NCBI RefSeq assembly: GCF_001625215.2
Contig: NC_030386.2
Location: 17,392,545 to 17,456,544, forward strand
Length of the DNA stretch: 64,000 bases
Reading direction: 5' to 3'
DNA from: Daucus carota subsp. sativus
Taxonomy: Eukaryota > Streptophyta > Magnoliopsida > Apiales > Apiaceae
Shown here: positions 50,395 through 59,468 of the stretch, piece by piece
Position numbering within the stretch: the stretch's first letter is position 1
Layout of the letters: every line of letters starts with the position of its first letter
Program-made: the position numbers and the translations under genes
Notes under the pieces: model-generated
Told to the model about the DNA's origin: nothing
Seen by the model: the letters and a program-made list of their open reading frames with translations, nothing else
Database searches by the model: none

Positions 50395-51496
50395 TTAATG
50401 AGCGATGGCAACTAACTCGTTTCTCATGTCAGTTGCAGCATCGGTTTCCATGTTTATAAAAATCTGAGTCCAAGGGCATGCTGTCAAATGGTAGTTATCC
50501 AGACCTACCTCAACTGCACAATATAAGGCATGGTGTTAGTTAGGATTAGCATCTATTATTCATTACTTATGAATGAATGTAATAAAAACAACTCCAAAAA
50601 TAACCTGGAATCCTCTTAATTTTCACACCAGCCAACACGATAACAACAGGAGCCTGCAAATTGGCAGTAAACAGCATGTTGCTGCTGTCCAGAATTCTTC
50701 CCAACAGGGTTACTCGAACAAACACATGGCCATCAGTGACTTGAAACTTATGGACACGACGATCACCATGCCTAGTGCGGATCGTTGACACCTGGCCAGG
50801 ATGCTCGACAACACCAATCACATCTGCAGCCAAACAAAAAACCAAAAACCAATAAGACAATAAGAATTTTATAGTTGGTACGTATAACAAGTTGATTGCG
50901 TAACATGCCTATGGTATGGACTGGTAATTGATCATCATTGTTTGGTTCTGCAAGACGCTGTACTTCATCGACTTGAACAAATTCAAAACCATATTGTGGA
51001 AATCTAAGGCTGGTATCCAGGTATGGCTGAACAGTGGTGACATTCAAGAAACGAATGAACCTTGTAGAAGAGAGGGGGCGTTCAGACGCAGAACAGTTCA
51101 AGATGGCAAAAGTTGTTATTTCGTACAAACCTCCTTCGACTATCAAACCATCAAGAGATTGCCAGAAATCATTGTTAACCCGTGCATGAATGCGATGGTT
51201 CTGTGTTTCACAGCACCAGAAAAAATATATCAATAATATGCTCGACATAGAAAGTATTTGATATGAAAGAAGTGCTGATAAGCAATTAACGATCTCAGGA
51301 CACATCAAAAGTGAGAGGCAATTGTAACATGTTTACAGCAATAATGAGAACATCTTACATGGCGATCAAGGAGAATAAGGTTGTATCCTCTCACAGAGTT
51401 GGTAAAGCTTGAAATAGTTGGCCAAACCCTTGTAACGCGAGCTCTGATTGTCCATTCAAGGGTTGAGTTGTTGAGCATATGTATGCAAGTCTCCAT
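50395..51496 (-). CDS. Short RPA1-like OB-fold protein (4 exons, one GC-AG intron)
   Basis: Model (minus): 51496-51359, 51200-50909, 50823-50605, 50513-50395; 255 residues. It has the same plan as the first two OB folds of the gene at 46125-48761 (RVTRVWPT, GYNLILLDRH, HARVNNDFW; then DVIGVVEHPGQ, KFQVTDG, VFVRVTLLG). It ends without the zinc-containing C-terminal fold, so it is about half length. For exons 2 and 3 to join in frame, the donor must be GC (AG then GCATGT at 50908), as no GT fits. The phase then gives HTIDVIGVV, which matches the family. It is either a shortened paralogue or a decayed copy still free of stops in exons. ssDNA binding is inferred from the family. Confidence 0.72.
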
Positions 51497-53440
51497 AGTG
51501 TTGTTCTTTGTGATAACTATAGGTGTATTGAAGAACTATATTTATAGAGTAATATTTTGTTGTAATCGCTGATTATGATATTCTGATTCCCTAAAATCAA
51601 ATAAAATATTCTCACCAAGTTTTTTAAGATCTGGTAATGATATTAACTGAAAATATATATAGATATGTAGATATGCTTTTGTAAATTTAAGTTAAGAAAT
51701 TCTCCGTCTCTTATTACAGGTATATGTTGGAAAAATATATATATGCAGATGCTCTTATGTTTTGCTTACCACAATCAATTAAGATAATTGGCAACCATAT
51801 TTAAAAAAGACGTAATTTGTGACTTATATCATTATACTCATAAGATCTTTCTTGATATTTAAGGAAAGGGATATTTCATAAAAAATAATGTGTTAATAAT
51901 ATTCGATTGCCTATCTTCTATTTTTTTAAAAAAATCTCGCTGAAAAGTATTTTGAATTTTTACATTATAAATTTAAATGACACTGGATAATTTTATTACA
52001 TAGAATTTAGTTGTTGTAAACCGAACCCGAGTAGGAATTTCTTAAGCCAGAAACAGACTCTTGCCTTTTATTATTTTCTTACTACATTCCCATAAAAAAT
52101 AATTTTTTTTTATGTTAAGAGTCGAAATTCCTATTGAACTTTGTTAAAGTACGGTTATACCGTAGTACTTAAATTATAAAGATCAATCCATTTATGAATT
52201 TTTTTAATTGTAAACAAAACCCGAGTAGGAATTTCTTAAGACATAAACAGACTCTAGCCTTTTATTATTTCCTTATTACATTCCCATAAAGATCAATCCA
52301 TTTATAAATTTTGTTCACCTAAAATATAAAAAAATGGTGAGCAATCAACAAAATAAAATGTCGTCTTTTTAATTAATTTTAGATATGTCAAATGGGAATA
52401 AAGAGTTTTTTTTTACCTTTTTATATATGCTCCATATATTGTTACTCATAAATCTAGGCCGAATATATGAAATTCTTACAAAAATACCGCCAATTAAAAA
52501 ATTACACTGTCCTGTTTTCTTTTAATATTCCTGAAATATAGTGCTATAATTTATATTCCAAGATCTAGATATTGACCGGAGACGGTCAAAATATGAAAGA
52601 AAAAAATTATAATATGATATCACAATTAATATAAATAATTATTTTATTTTTTTTACAGTGTGTATTCACGTTAACATATTCTCAATAAAAAATCAACATG
52701 TGAAAATAGTTCAACGTAATTCAAATTACAGGAACAATTTTTTTTTTTTAATAACAGCTTAGGCACAATTTGATATATAGATCAAATTTTTTGGAAAGGA
52801 AAAAAAAAATTCTCAATTAGTGTTCCTAGGACAAATAATGTAAGTTGACAAATGTGTGGTCACTACTGTACTTAACCGATTTCTAATTTAGTAAATACAA
52901 TCTTCCATAAATATTAATGATATTATAGAGGCCACTCTTACATTCTTTAATTGACAACATGTATTTAAATTTTTGGGATATAGAAATTTTTTATAAAAAA
53001 ATTACTCAAAAAAAACATACTTCTGTGTACAAAAAAAATGGTAATAATATTTTCAAAAACTAAGTTTTGGAAGACTTATAATTTTTTAATGTAGTCCATA
53101 CAATGTTGGACTTAAATATTAAATATATTATAGCGGCCACTCATTTTTTTTAATTCACAACATATTTTCAAATTGTTGGCATATAGAGATTTTAGAAAAA
53201 AAAATCCCCTCAGATTAAGTCAAAATACAATTTTTAGCCTTATTTTCAAACTTTACAACTCATTCTTTCCTATCGCTATCGTATAAATTTTGGCAAAAAA
53301 TACCATAATTGTGTGCACAAAAGAACTGGTAATAACAACACTATTAAAAATTTAGTCAATTAAGACTTTTATATTTAGTTTTTACAATAATCAGTATCAA
53401 ATAGCGACCAACATTATAGACACGTCCTTCTATCTTTTTC
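51497..53440. repeat. AT-rich stretch with imperfect direct repeats
   Basis: A ~85-base unit (CCCGAGTAGGAATTTCTTAAG ... ACATTCCCATAAA) occurs at about 52017-52099 and 52213-52289, and AAGATCAATCCATTTAT is repeated at about 52178 and 52289. Further on, a ~200-base unit (ATTATAGAGGCCACTC ... ACAACATGTATTT) recurs at about 52895 and 53095, with a weaker third trace near 53385. No gene is seen. Confidence 0.55.
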
Positions 53441-53516
53441 AAAACTGCCAATCAGTTTTAAAACTGCCAATCAGTTTTAAAACTGCCAATCAGTTTTAAA
53501 ACTGCCAATCAGTTTT
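53441..53516. repeat. Four perfect 19-bp tandem repeats, each an inverted repeat
   Basis: The unit AAAACTGCCAATCAGTTTT is repeated four times without spacers. Each unit has perfect 7-base arms (AAAACTG / CAGTTTT) around CCAAT. It ends about 130 bases before the ATG of the small gene at 53648, so it lies in or near that gene's promoter. The centre CCAAT is also the core of NF-Y sites. Confidence 0.9.
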
Positions 53517-53647
53517 TTAGACATGTCCTTCCACAGTTTTAGTGATAAGGCTATAAACATATTGCACTCTATAAATAAAAAAGTTCTTAGACTGCACTTT
53601 GTCCCGTAAAAGTATTGTGTTGAGTTTGCGTTCAAGATTCTACGGTA

Positions 53648-54228
53648 ATGTCATCAAGGCGTGCAAAGCGAAAGCGGTACTTGGAGTTACAGGACGTGCT
53701 TGTGAGCAAAGTGCAGTCTCTGAATTTAAGTTCCTCTGATCTGGACAATGATGTTATAACGGCCAATGAAGATTTTGGTTTGATGTACAAAAGCATGGAA
53801 GATAGGCAGTCAGAACTATACTCTCGTATGCTCGGCATTGCTGAAAAATCTGGGTAAGTAACTTTCTTAACCATGGCATTTTTTGCGCATACTTTGTCTA
53901 TCATAGTTCTGTTATACGCAGAGAATTACATTCAATACTCAAATATGGAAAGCAAGCAGATGGCGACAGTTCGTCAACAGAAGAAACCTTTGCTATGCCT
54001 GAAGAATACAAAGGAAATGTTGGTAGGTTCATAGAAGATTCAAGAGCATCCGTGAATGGACACGCAAAACTGCTAAAGGCTCAGATAACCGAGATGTATG
54101 CAGCATTCGAGGCTTTTGTAGAAGAATGGACCAAAAAATTAAAGGATCTTAAAGAGGCTGCAAACGAAGTAGGTGCAGAACATGAAAAACTAAGTGCTCT
54201 ACTCACCGATTTCATCCTTAATCTCTAG
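53648..54228 (+). CDS. Small basic/helical protein of unknown function (2 exons)
   Basis: Exons 53648-53853 and 53922-54228 join in phase through a GT-AG intron of 68 bases (donor GTAAGT, acceptor ACGCAG) to give 170 residues. The N-terminus is basic (SSRRAKRKR), a likely nuclear signal. The rest is Glu/Lys/Leu-rich and probably mostly helical, with a coiled-coil-like second exon (AKLLKAQITEMYAAFEAFVEEWTKKLKDLKEAANEV region). I do not recognise a family. It lies tail-to-tail with the helicase at 54674 and next to RPA1-like genes, so it may be part of, or captured by, the same mobile unit. Support for coding comes from the clean splice with matched phase and the composition. Confidence 0.65.
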
Positions 54229-54673
54229 TTTATGTTGCAGTCTGTGTGTCCTGATGTTTTTATGATTTCTCCAGTATGATTGGTTGTATTATGTTGGTTC
54301 TTCTTTAGTATGAAGTATGTCGAACGATCTTAGAAAAATGGCGAGGTTCGATTTGTGATTGTATGTTAATGGTTGATGGTTATTTGTCAATAACAACTCC
54401 CAGGTGACTCCAAAAAACTTAGTCATTGAAATCCTCTGGTCAGAAATTACACACACTTTGTATTGAAGCTGATATGAACATTAATTCAAATCATTGCACT
54501 ACAGTTGAGAAACTTGTGAGTTTTCTTTTAAAAATAATGTGACAACTTACAATAACAATGAACATGCAGTCTCTATTTCATTAAAAACTCTGCACTCTCA
54601 AAGTACATCAGTTAGGAATTTTTCTGGAATTCATATATGAGATCAACCTAGAACAGTTTTGTGGTACTATTTA
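54229..54673. other. Convergent 3' ends of the small gene and the helicase
   Basis: This holds the untranslated tails of the two convergent genes. No other feature is recognised. Confidence 0.5.
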
Positions 54674-57600
54674 TCAATCATTTAAGCTGGGAAGATTGTA
54701 AAAAACCTCCTCGAAGACAACATTGGCTGTAACATTGGTGCTGGATCCATTGTCATCATCAATCAATATGTGAAGTCCACTCGGGGATGTGACCCGCGAA
54801 ATTGCAACATACAACTGGCCGTGTGAAAACACCGACCGTGGCAAGTATATGCCTACCATATCCAGTGATTGACCTTGACTCTTATTAATCGTCATGGCAT
54901 AGCATACCTGTAGTGGAAACTGAGTCCTCGTAAAATCAAATGGAAGATTAGTGTCACTTGGAATCATATCAATTCTTGGTATAAGGTGCCTGGTTCCCAT
55001 CTGTGAACCACATAGAATCTCACACTCAATACTATTTTTCTTGCAGTCTGTAACTATCATCCTAGTTCCATTGCATAACCCTAAGATTTGATTCAAGTTG
55101 CGCATCAGCATAACAACCGCACCAACCTTGACTTTCAGTTCATGCTTGGGAAGACATGGCATATCTAATGAATTTAGATATTCAATTGGGAAGGAAGCAT
55201 CAAAATCACTATGCGGAGAAACAGAATCTTCCATTGAATCCTGGCTAAGATAAGTGTGACAGGTACCCGGAATCTTTTCAAGAACTCTCACATTGATATC
55301 GTCAACCCAAACATTTGTAGGAGTTAGGATTGCTCTCGAACTCAGATATGCCTTTGAGCTCATACTACTTTCAAAATCCTTATAAACAATATCAAACAGC
55401 GTCTCAATTGGATGCCTACCTTCATTACGGACAACAAACTGATCAGGTATCTCGACTTTTGATTCATGATTAGCTTCAGCAGGAGAGATGGTAGGTAATC
55501 TCCCATCTCCAACAGCAAGTTGCCAGTCACTGAACTCTTTTATTCTTTTGTTCTCTTCAGCAGTATTGCCATCCCGTAAACGCATGTTTTGGCGAAGTAG
55601 AAAAACATCACAACTGTACCACAATTTAGAGCGATTGAAAGCAGCACCGACTACCTGAGCCCTCGTGGCCTTGCGAATCACAGGTAAAATCTGTCGATAG
55701 TCACCACCAAATACAATAGTGATACCACCAAATGGTTTTCTAGCTCTGTTGGAATCTACAGAAGACATAATGTCGCGCAAAGATCTGTCAACACACTCAA
55801 AGGCATGACGATGCTGCATTGGAGCCTCGTCCCAGATTATAAGGCTTGTCTGACGTATTAATTCAGCAAGATCTGACCCGTGATTTATTCCTGCAGTGGA
55901 ACAATTATCAAGTTTGAGTGGAATGTGGAATCTCGAATGTGCAGTCCTACCTCCGGGAAGCAGCACCGCAGCAATGCCAGACGAAGCCACGGGGAGCACA
56001 ATTTTACGTTGCGATCGAAGCTTTGCACAAATTGTCTGCCACAAAAAAGTCTTTCCACAACCTCCACTACCGTACACAAAAAAGGCACCGCCTATATTAT
56101 TTTCAGCCTTGCCAATCACAGAATCGTAAATCTCTCTTTGTTCTACATTCAACTTTGCAAAATTAGAGTCATGTAACGCAGACATCTCCTCTACATCATA
56201 ATTTGTTTCTTCAGCAATGAGTCGATTAACATCAGACTGGAAGTATTTTTCACCAGGAAAAGGAATGGTTGGGAAATCCCTTAAGCTCTTTCCAACGTCG
56301 TTCAAAAGCATCTCAATTTCTGCACGGAAGGAAATACAATAAGACCAAAGTATAATGAATAAGCTAATATTATCAAAAAACCACAATAAGCAGGCTCATA
56401 AAGTTATACTTTATAACTTTGATACAAAATTTATTATTACCAGCAAGGGTGTAATTTTGAATGTCTGATTCAGATAGTTGCAAAGAATTGTCATCACTCT
56501 CCTTCCGCTTCTTATGTATAATATCATCTGCCATAGACTGCCAGTGTAACTGCCAAAGGTTTCCAGGATTTGTAACAGAGCAGTAACATAAAATATTCAC
56601 AAACATTTCACGCAGCTGATGAGCCAAAGATGAGTATGCATTCTCTTTCATGGCATCATGCCATTGTTTATCATTGTGCAGCAGACTTAGAGCACCACAG
56701 GCCTCTTTAAAAGTAGGATACGTGACGCCATCAATGGTTCTTATGTCTTCAAAAGACAACACTCCCTTCCTCCTCATTAACAGCATGCGAAGAAACAACA
56801 AATCACCTGCAGTTGCATGGACTTCTGAAACTCTGCCAACCACTTCTCCCCTTTGGCGCGGCTTCCACCTGCATTCCCGCGGCAACCACGTGAAATGACT
56901 TGGAAATTCCTGGTACGTGTACTGCCTGGCTTCAGGATACGTTTTATTTGCTACAAACCAAGCTTCAAGCTTAGAATTTCTTGAATCCGCCCTATCACAT
57001 ACCCCTTGGAGACTCTCTCCAGTTCTGAAGCTAACATATTTATTATTTGGTAAATGAATTGGAAGACGATCAACAGACGACCATCGAGAATGAATATCAA
57101 ATCCAAAAATTCTCTTAGACGCTTCAGAAGCACAAATATAGCGACCATCTAGATAATTCTTGACCTCATTCATCTGTCGAGATTTATTATCTGCACTTAC
57201 CACATTACCATTTCCTTTCGACTTTCGGAGCATCATCGTCGCGGTGTCATGTCCTTTTAAACAATGTTTGAATAGATACTTCAACGACCGAGAGTTATTA
57301 CAAATCTCAATATTGATATGACACTGGAATCGCAACAACAGGTCTCGATTATATGGAACAACAAAACGATTGTCAAGGTCATGTCCTTTACGCTTCACCT
57401 TGGCTCCGGTATTCCGTCGTTTATAAACTGGAAAACCACAATCGTCAAAATAAGTGTTGCTGTTGTACCTACCAAAAATTAAATATAGCGAATAACTTTT
57501 TTTAAAACGATAGACTTCATCACACAAAGACACTATTAATATTAAACCATATTTTAAAATTATACCTTTTGGGGAAATGACGGGTACATTTTCCATTGGC

Positions 57601-57675
57601 CATACACGCTGAATAAGAGAAGTCCTTTCCGCAAGGGCCATGAATCATATAATTCCCAACAGCCTCATAACACTC
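54674..57675 (-). CDS. PIF1/Helitron-type DNA helicase, 5' part missing
   Basis: Three exons are visible (minus): 57675-57566, 57468-56441, 56319-54674. All phases agree, giving a 927-residue open product. The N-terminal piece ([20 protein letters not shown], then GFPVYKRR) is the conserved segment that links the Rep and helicase halves of plant Helitron RepHel proteins. It is followed by a PIF1-like SF1B helicase: Walker A GSGGCGKT (about 464-471), Walker [35 protein letters not shown] and VAISRVTS. All motifs look intact. The HUH Rep part would be upstream, beyond 57675, but a copia LTR begins at 57688, 11 bases past the splice acceptor (57676-57677). The gene is therefore cut by that insertion, and its upstream exons should lie to the right of the window. 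It may instead be a host PIF1-like gene of Helitron origin. Confidence 0.85.
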
Positions 57676-58379
57676 CTGAAAGGCATATGTTAAGCCTATT
57701 TGTATTTAAGAGTATCAACTCAACTCTGATAAGAAAGAAAGTAAATTAGCAAGCACTATTGAAGGAATCCGTACGAAGAACGTCAAGTGATTTATTAAAA
57801 TCATATGTCTGAAGAATTTCAGGATGCTGCTGCACACCACTGAAAGAAGTTCATTAATATGTTCAAGCCTCAGTGTACAAATAATATTTTGTAGCACGTC
57901 CAGAAGTCCAGAAGGTATAAAGTTTTAATACTTTATTTATTCAGAAGATTCCAAACTATTTCTACTTATGAAGAAGAACTACGAAGACAAAGACTCGATG
58001 AACAAGCCACTTCACAAATGTTTAACTGATAAAGAATATTTGATTCAGCTAGATACAGATGAACCAGACAGTACATTTGTGTGTCAGCTACTCAGATTAA
58101 ATATTCTGCATCAACAATAGGTGGTCGTTCAATCAAGACAAAGGATCAGATCTTTTAAAAGGAAGTCAGAAGACCTGCTGCTGAAGAAGTGCTCAATATA
58201 ATTATTCTTTTAATTAATTCACATCTCAAAATAATTATATAAGTTGTGTAATTTATTTATTAAATTAATTCACACTCGAATTAATTTAATTTATGAATTT
58301 ATATAATTAATATAATTAAGTGGATAATTATTGGATTAATTATATAAGAAAAATCATTGTTTATATGCTTTTTGGGCAC

Positions 58380-58840
58380 GGTATGACAATCCAAAGGATT
58401 GTCATACCGCACCATGACATCTGCCTTAGTCAGGAGGCATGACAAACCAAAGGTTTGTCATACCGAATGACTTAGGCATGACAATTGATCATTGTCATAC
58501 CGAAGTCACAAGGTATGACAATCCCTTGGATTGTCATACCGTTTGTCATACCACTTCAAGCCTTAGCCTCCAAGTTTTGATTGTCATACCTTCCCACTGA
58601 TTGTCATACCGTTTGTCATACGGATGTCATACCTATTCGAAATCAGCATGACAATGCTTGTAATTGTCATACCTTCCCACTGATTGTCATTCTGATTGTC
58701 ATACCTTCCCTTAGATTGTCATACCTTCTCATTTGTGCCATGACAATGCTTGTAATTGTCATACCTTTTGTCATAGCACTTGTGTAATTGTCATAGAGCT
58801 TCCTAAGGGTTGTCATGCCTAGCTTTGTCATACAAGTTCA
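58380..58840. repeat. TGTCATACC array with 29-bp hairpins in the copia LTR
   Basis: By eye there are about 18 forward copies of TGTCATA(C/G) or close variants and about 7 reverse copies (GTATGACA/GCATGACA). Three pairs form hairpins with 13-base arms and 3-base loops, at 58380-58408 (perfect, loop AAA), 58436-58464 (12 of 13, loop AAA) and 58512-58540 (perfect, loop CTT). Later copies are spaced mostly 18-20 bases. The array stops just before the TATA box. Confidence 0.9.
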
Positions 58841-58850
58841 ATGGTTTGCC

Positions 58851-58860
58851 TATATATATG
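58851..58860 (+). promoter_or_regulatory. TATA box of the copia LTR
   Basis: TATATATATG lies directly downstream of the motif array and about 330 bases before the end of the LTR. It is the best candidate for the U3 core promoter. Confidence 0.6.
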
Positions 58861-59187
58861 GCTTCACCACTTCATTTGTTCAATGTTCATTGCATTGTAA
58901 AGCTTTCAAGTTGTGCTAAACTTGCTATTGTTTAATCCACAGTTTTCTGTGCTTTGATCACTCGGTTGTTTTAATCACTAAACTAGAATACATCCTGTCG
59001 AATTTATTCTACGAACTAGTGGACATTAAAACGAACCATATTAATTATATAACGACTTAAAAATTGTTATATTAATTAATTTAAATCTGATTAACAAGTT
59101 AAACTCCAATCAGATTATTCCGCCGCGATTATTTTGTGACGATTGTATTCAACCCCCCCTTCTACAATCGTATCTGGACCTAACAAT

Positions 59188-59199
59188 TGGCATCAGAGC
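59188..59199 (+). other. Primer-binding site of the copia element
   Basis: TGGCATCAGAGC differs by one base from the initiator tRNA-Met site TGGTATCAGAGC. It starts two bases after the LTR. Confidence 0.85.
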
Positions 59200-59247
59200 A
59201 GTTGATACCATTTTCCGTATCAGATCCTATACACACTCTGTAACGTC

Positions 59248-59462
59248 CAAATATTTTTTATTCGAATTAATTTTATTCCAAAAATTAATTTTGATTTAAA
59301 ATATTTTTCTTTCAAAAATCCAAATCTCATCCAAACACTATTCACTTCAAATTCAAATATTTTTAATTCGAATTATTTTTTTTTAAAAAAAATAATTTTG
59401 ATTTAAAATATTTTTCTTTCAAAAATCCATTTCTCTTCCAAACACTATTCATTTTAAATCCT
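59248..59462 (+). repeat. ~105-bp tandem duplication in the copia leader
   Basis: Two adjacent units share TCAAATATTTTT, ATTCGAATTA, TTTTGATTTAAAATATTTTTC, AAAATCCA and CCAAACACTATTCA in the same order. They fill the leader between PBS and gag start. Nothing coding. Confidence 0.75.
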
Positions 59463-59468
59463 TAAAAA

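Larger units (their letters stand above)
57688..59185 (+). repeat. 5' LTR of a Ty1/copia element (~1.5 kb)
   Basis: It begins TGTTAAGCC and ends CCTAACA, with a PBS following. The probable target duplication on the left is GCATA (57683-57687). A TATA box (TATATATATGG) lies at 58851. Upstream of it, 58380-58840 is an array of TGTCATACC motifs. The 3' LTR is outside the window, so the start is deduced from the TG...CA rule and from the break in the helicase intron. Confidence 0.82.

Noticed and set aside
55880-56176. Plus-strand ORFs over the helicase Walker A region
   Set aside because: Antisense shadows of the conserved helicase exon.
58380-58840. The TGTCATACC array as a CRISPR array
   Set aside because: The repeated word is only 9 bases, spacing is irregular, orientation is mixed, and it lies inside a plant LTR.
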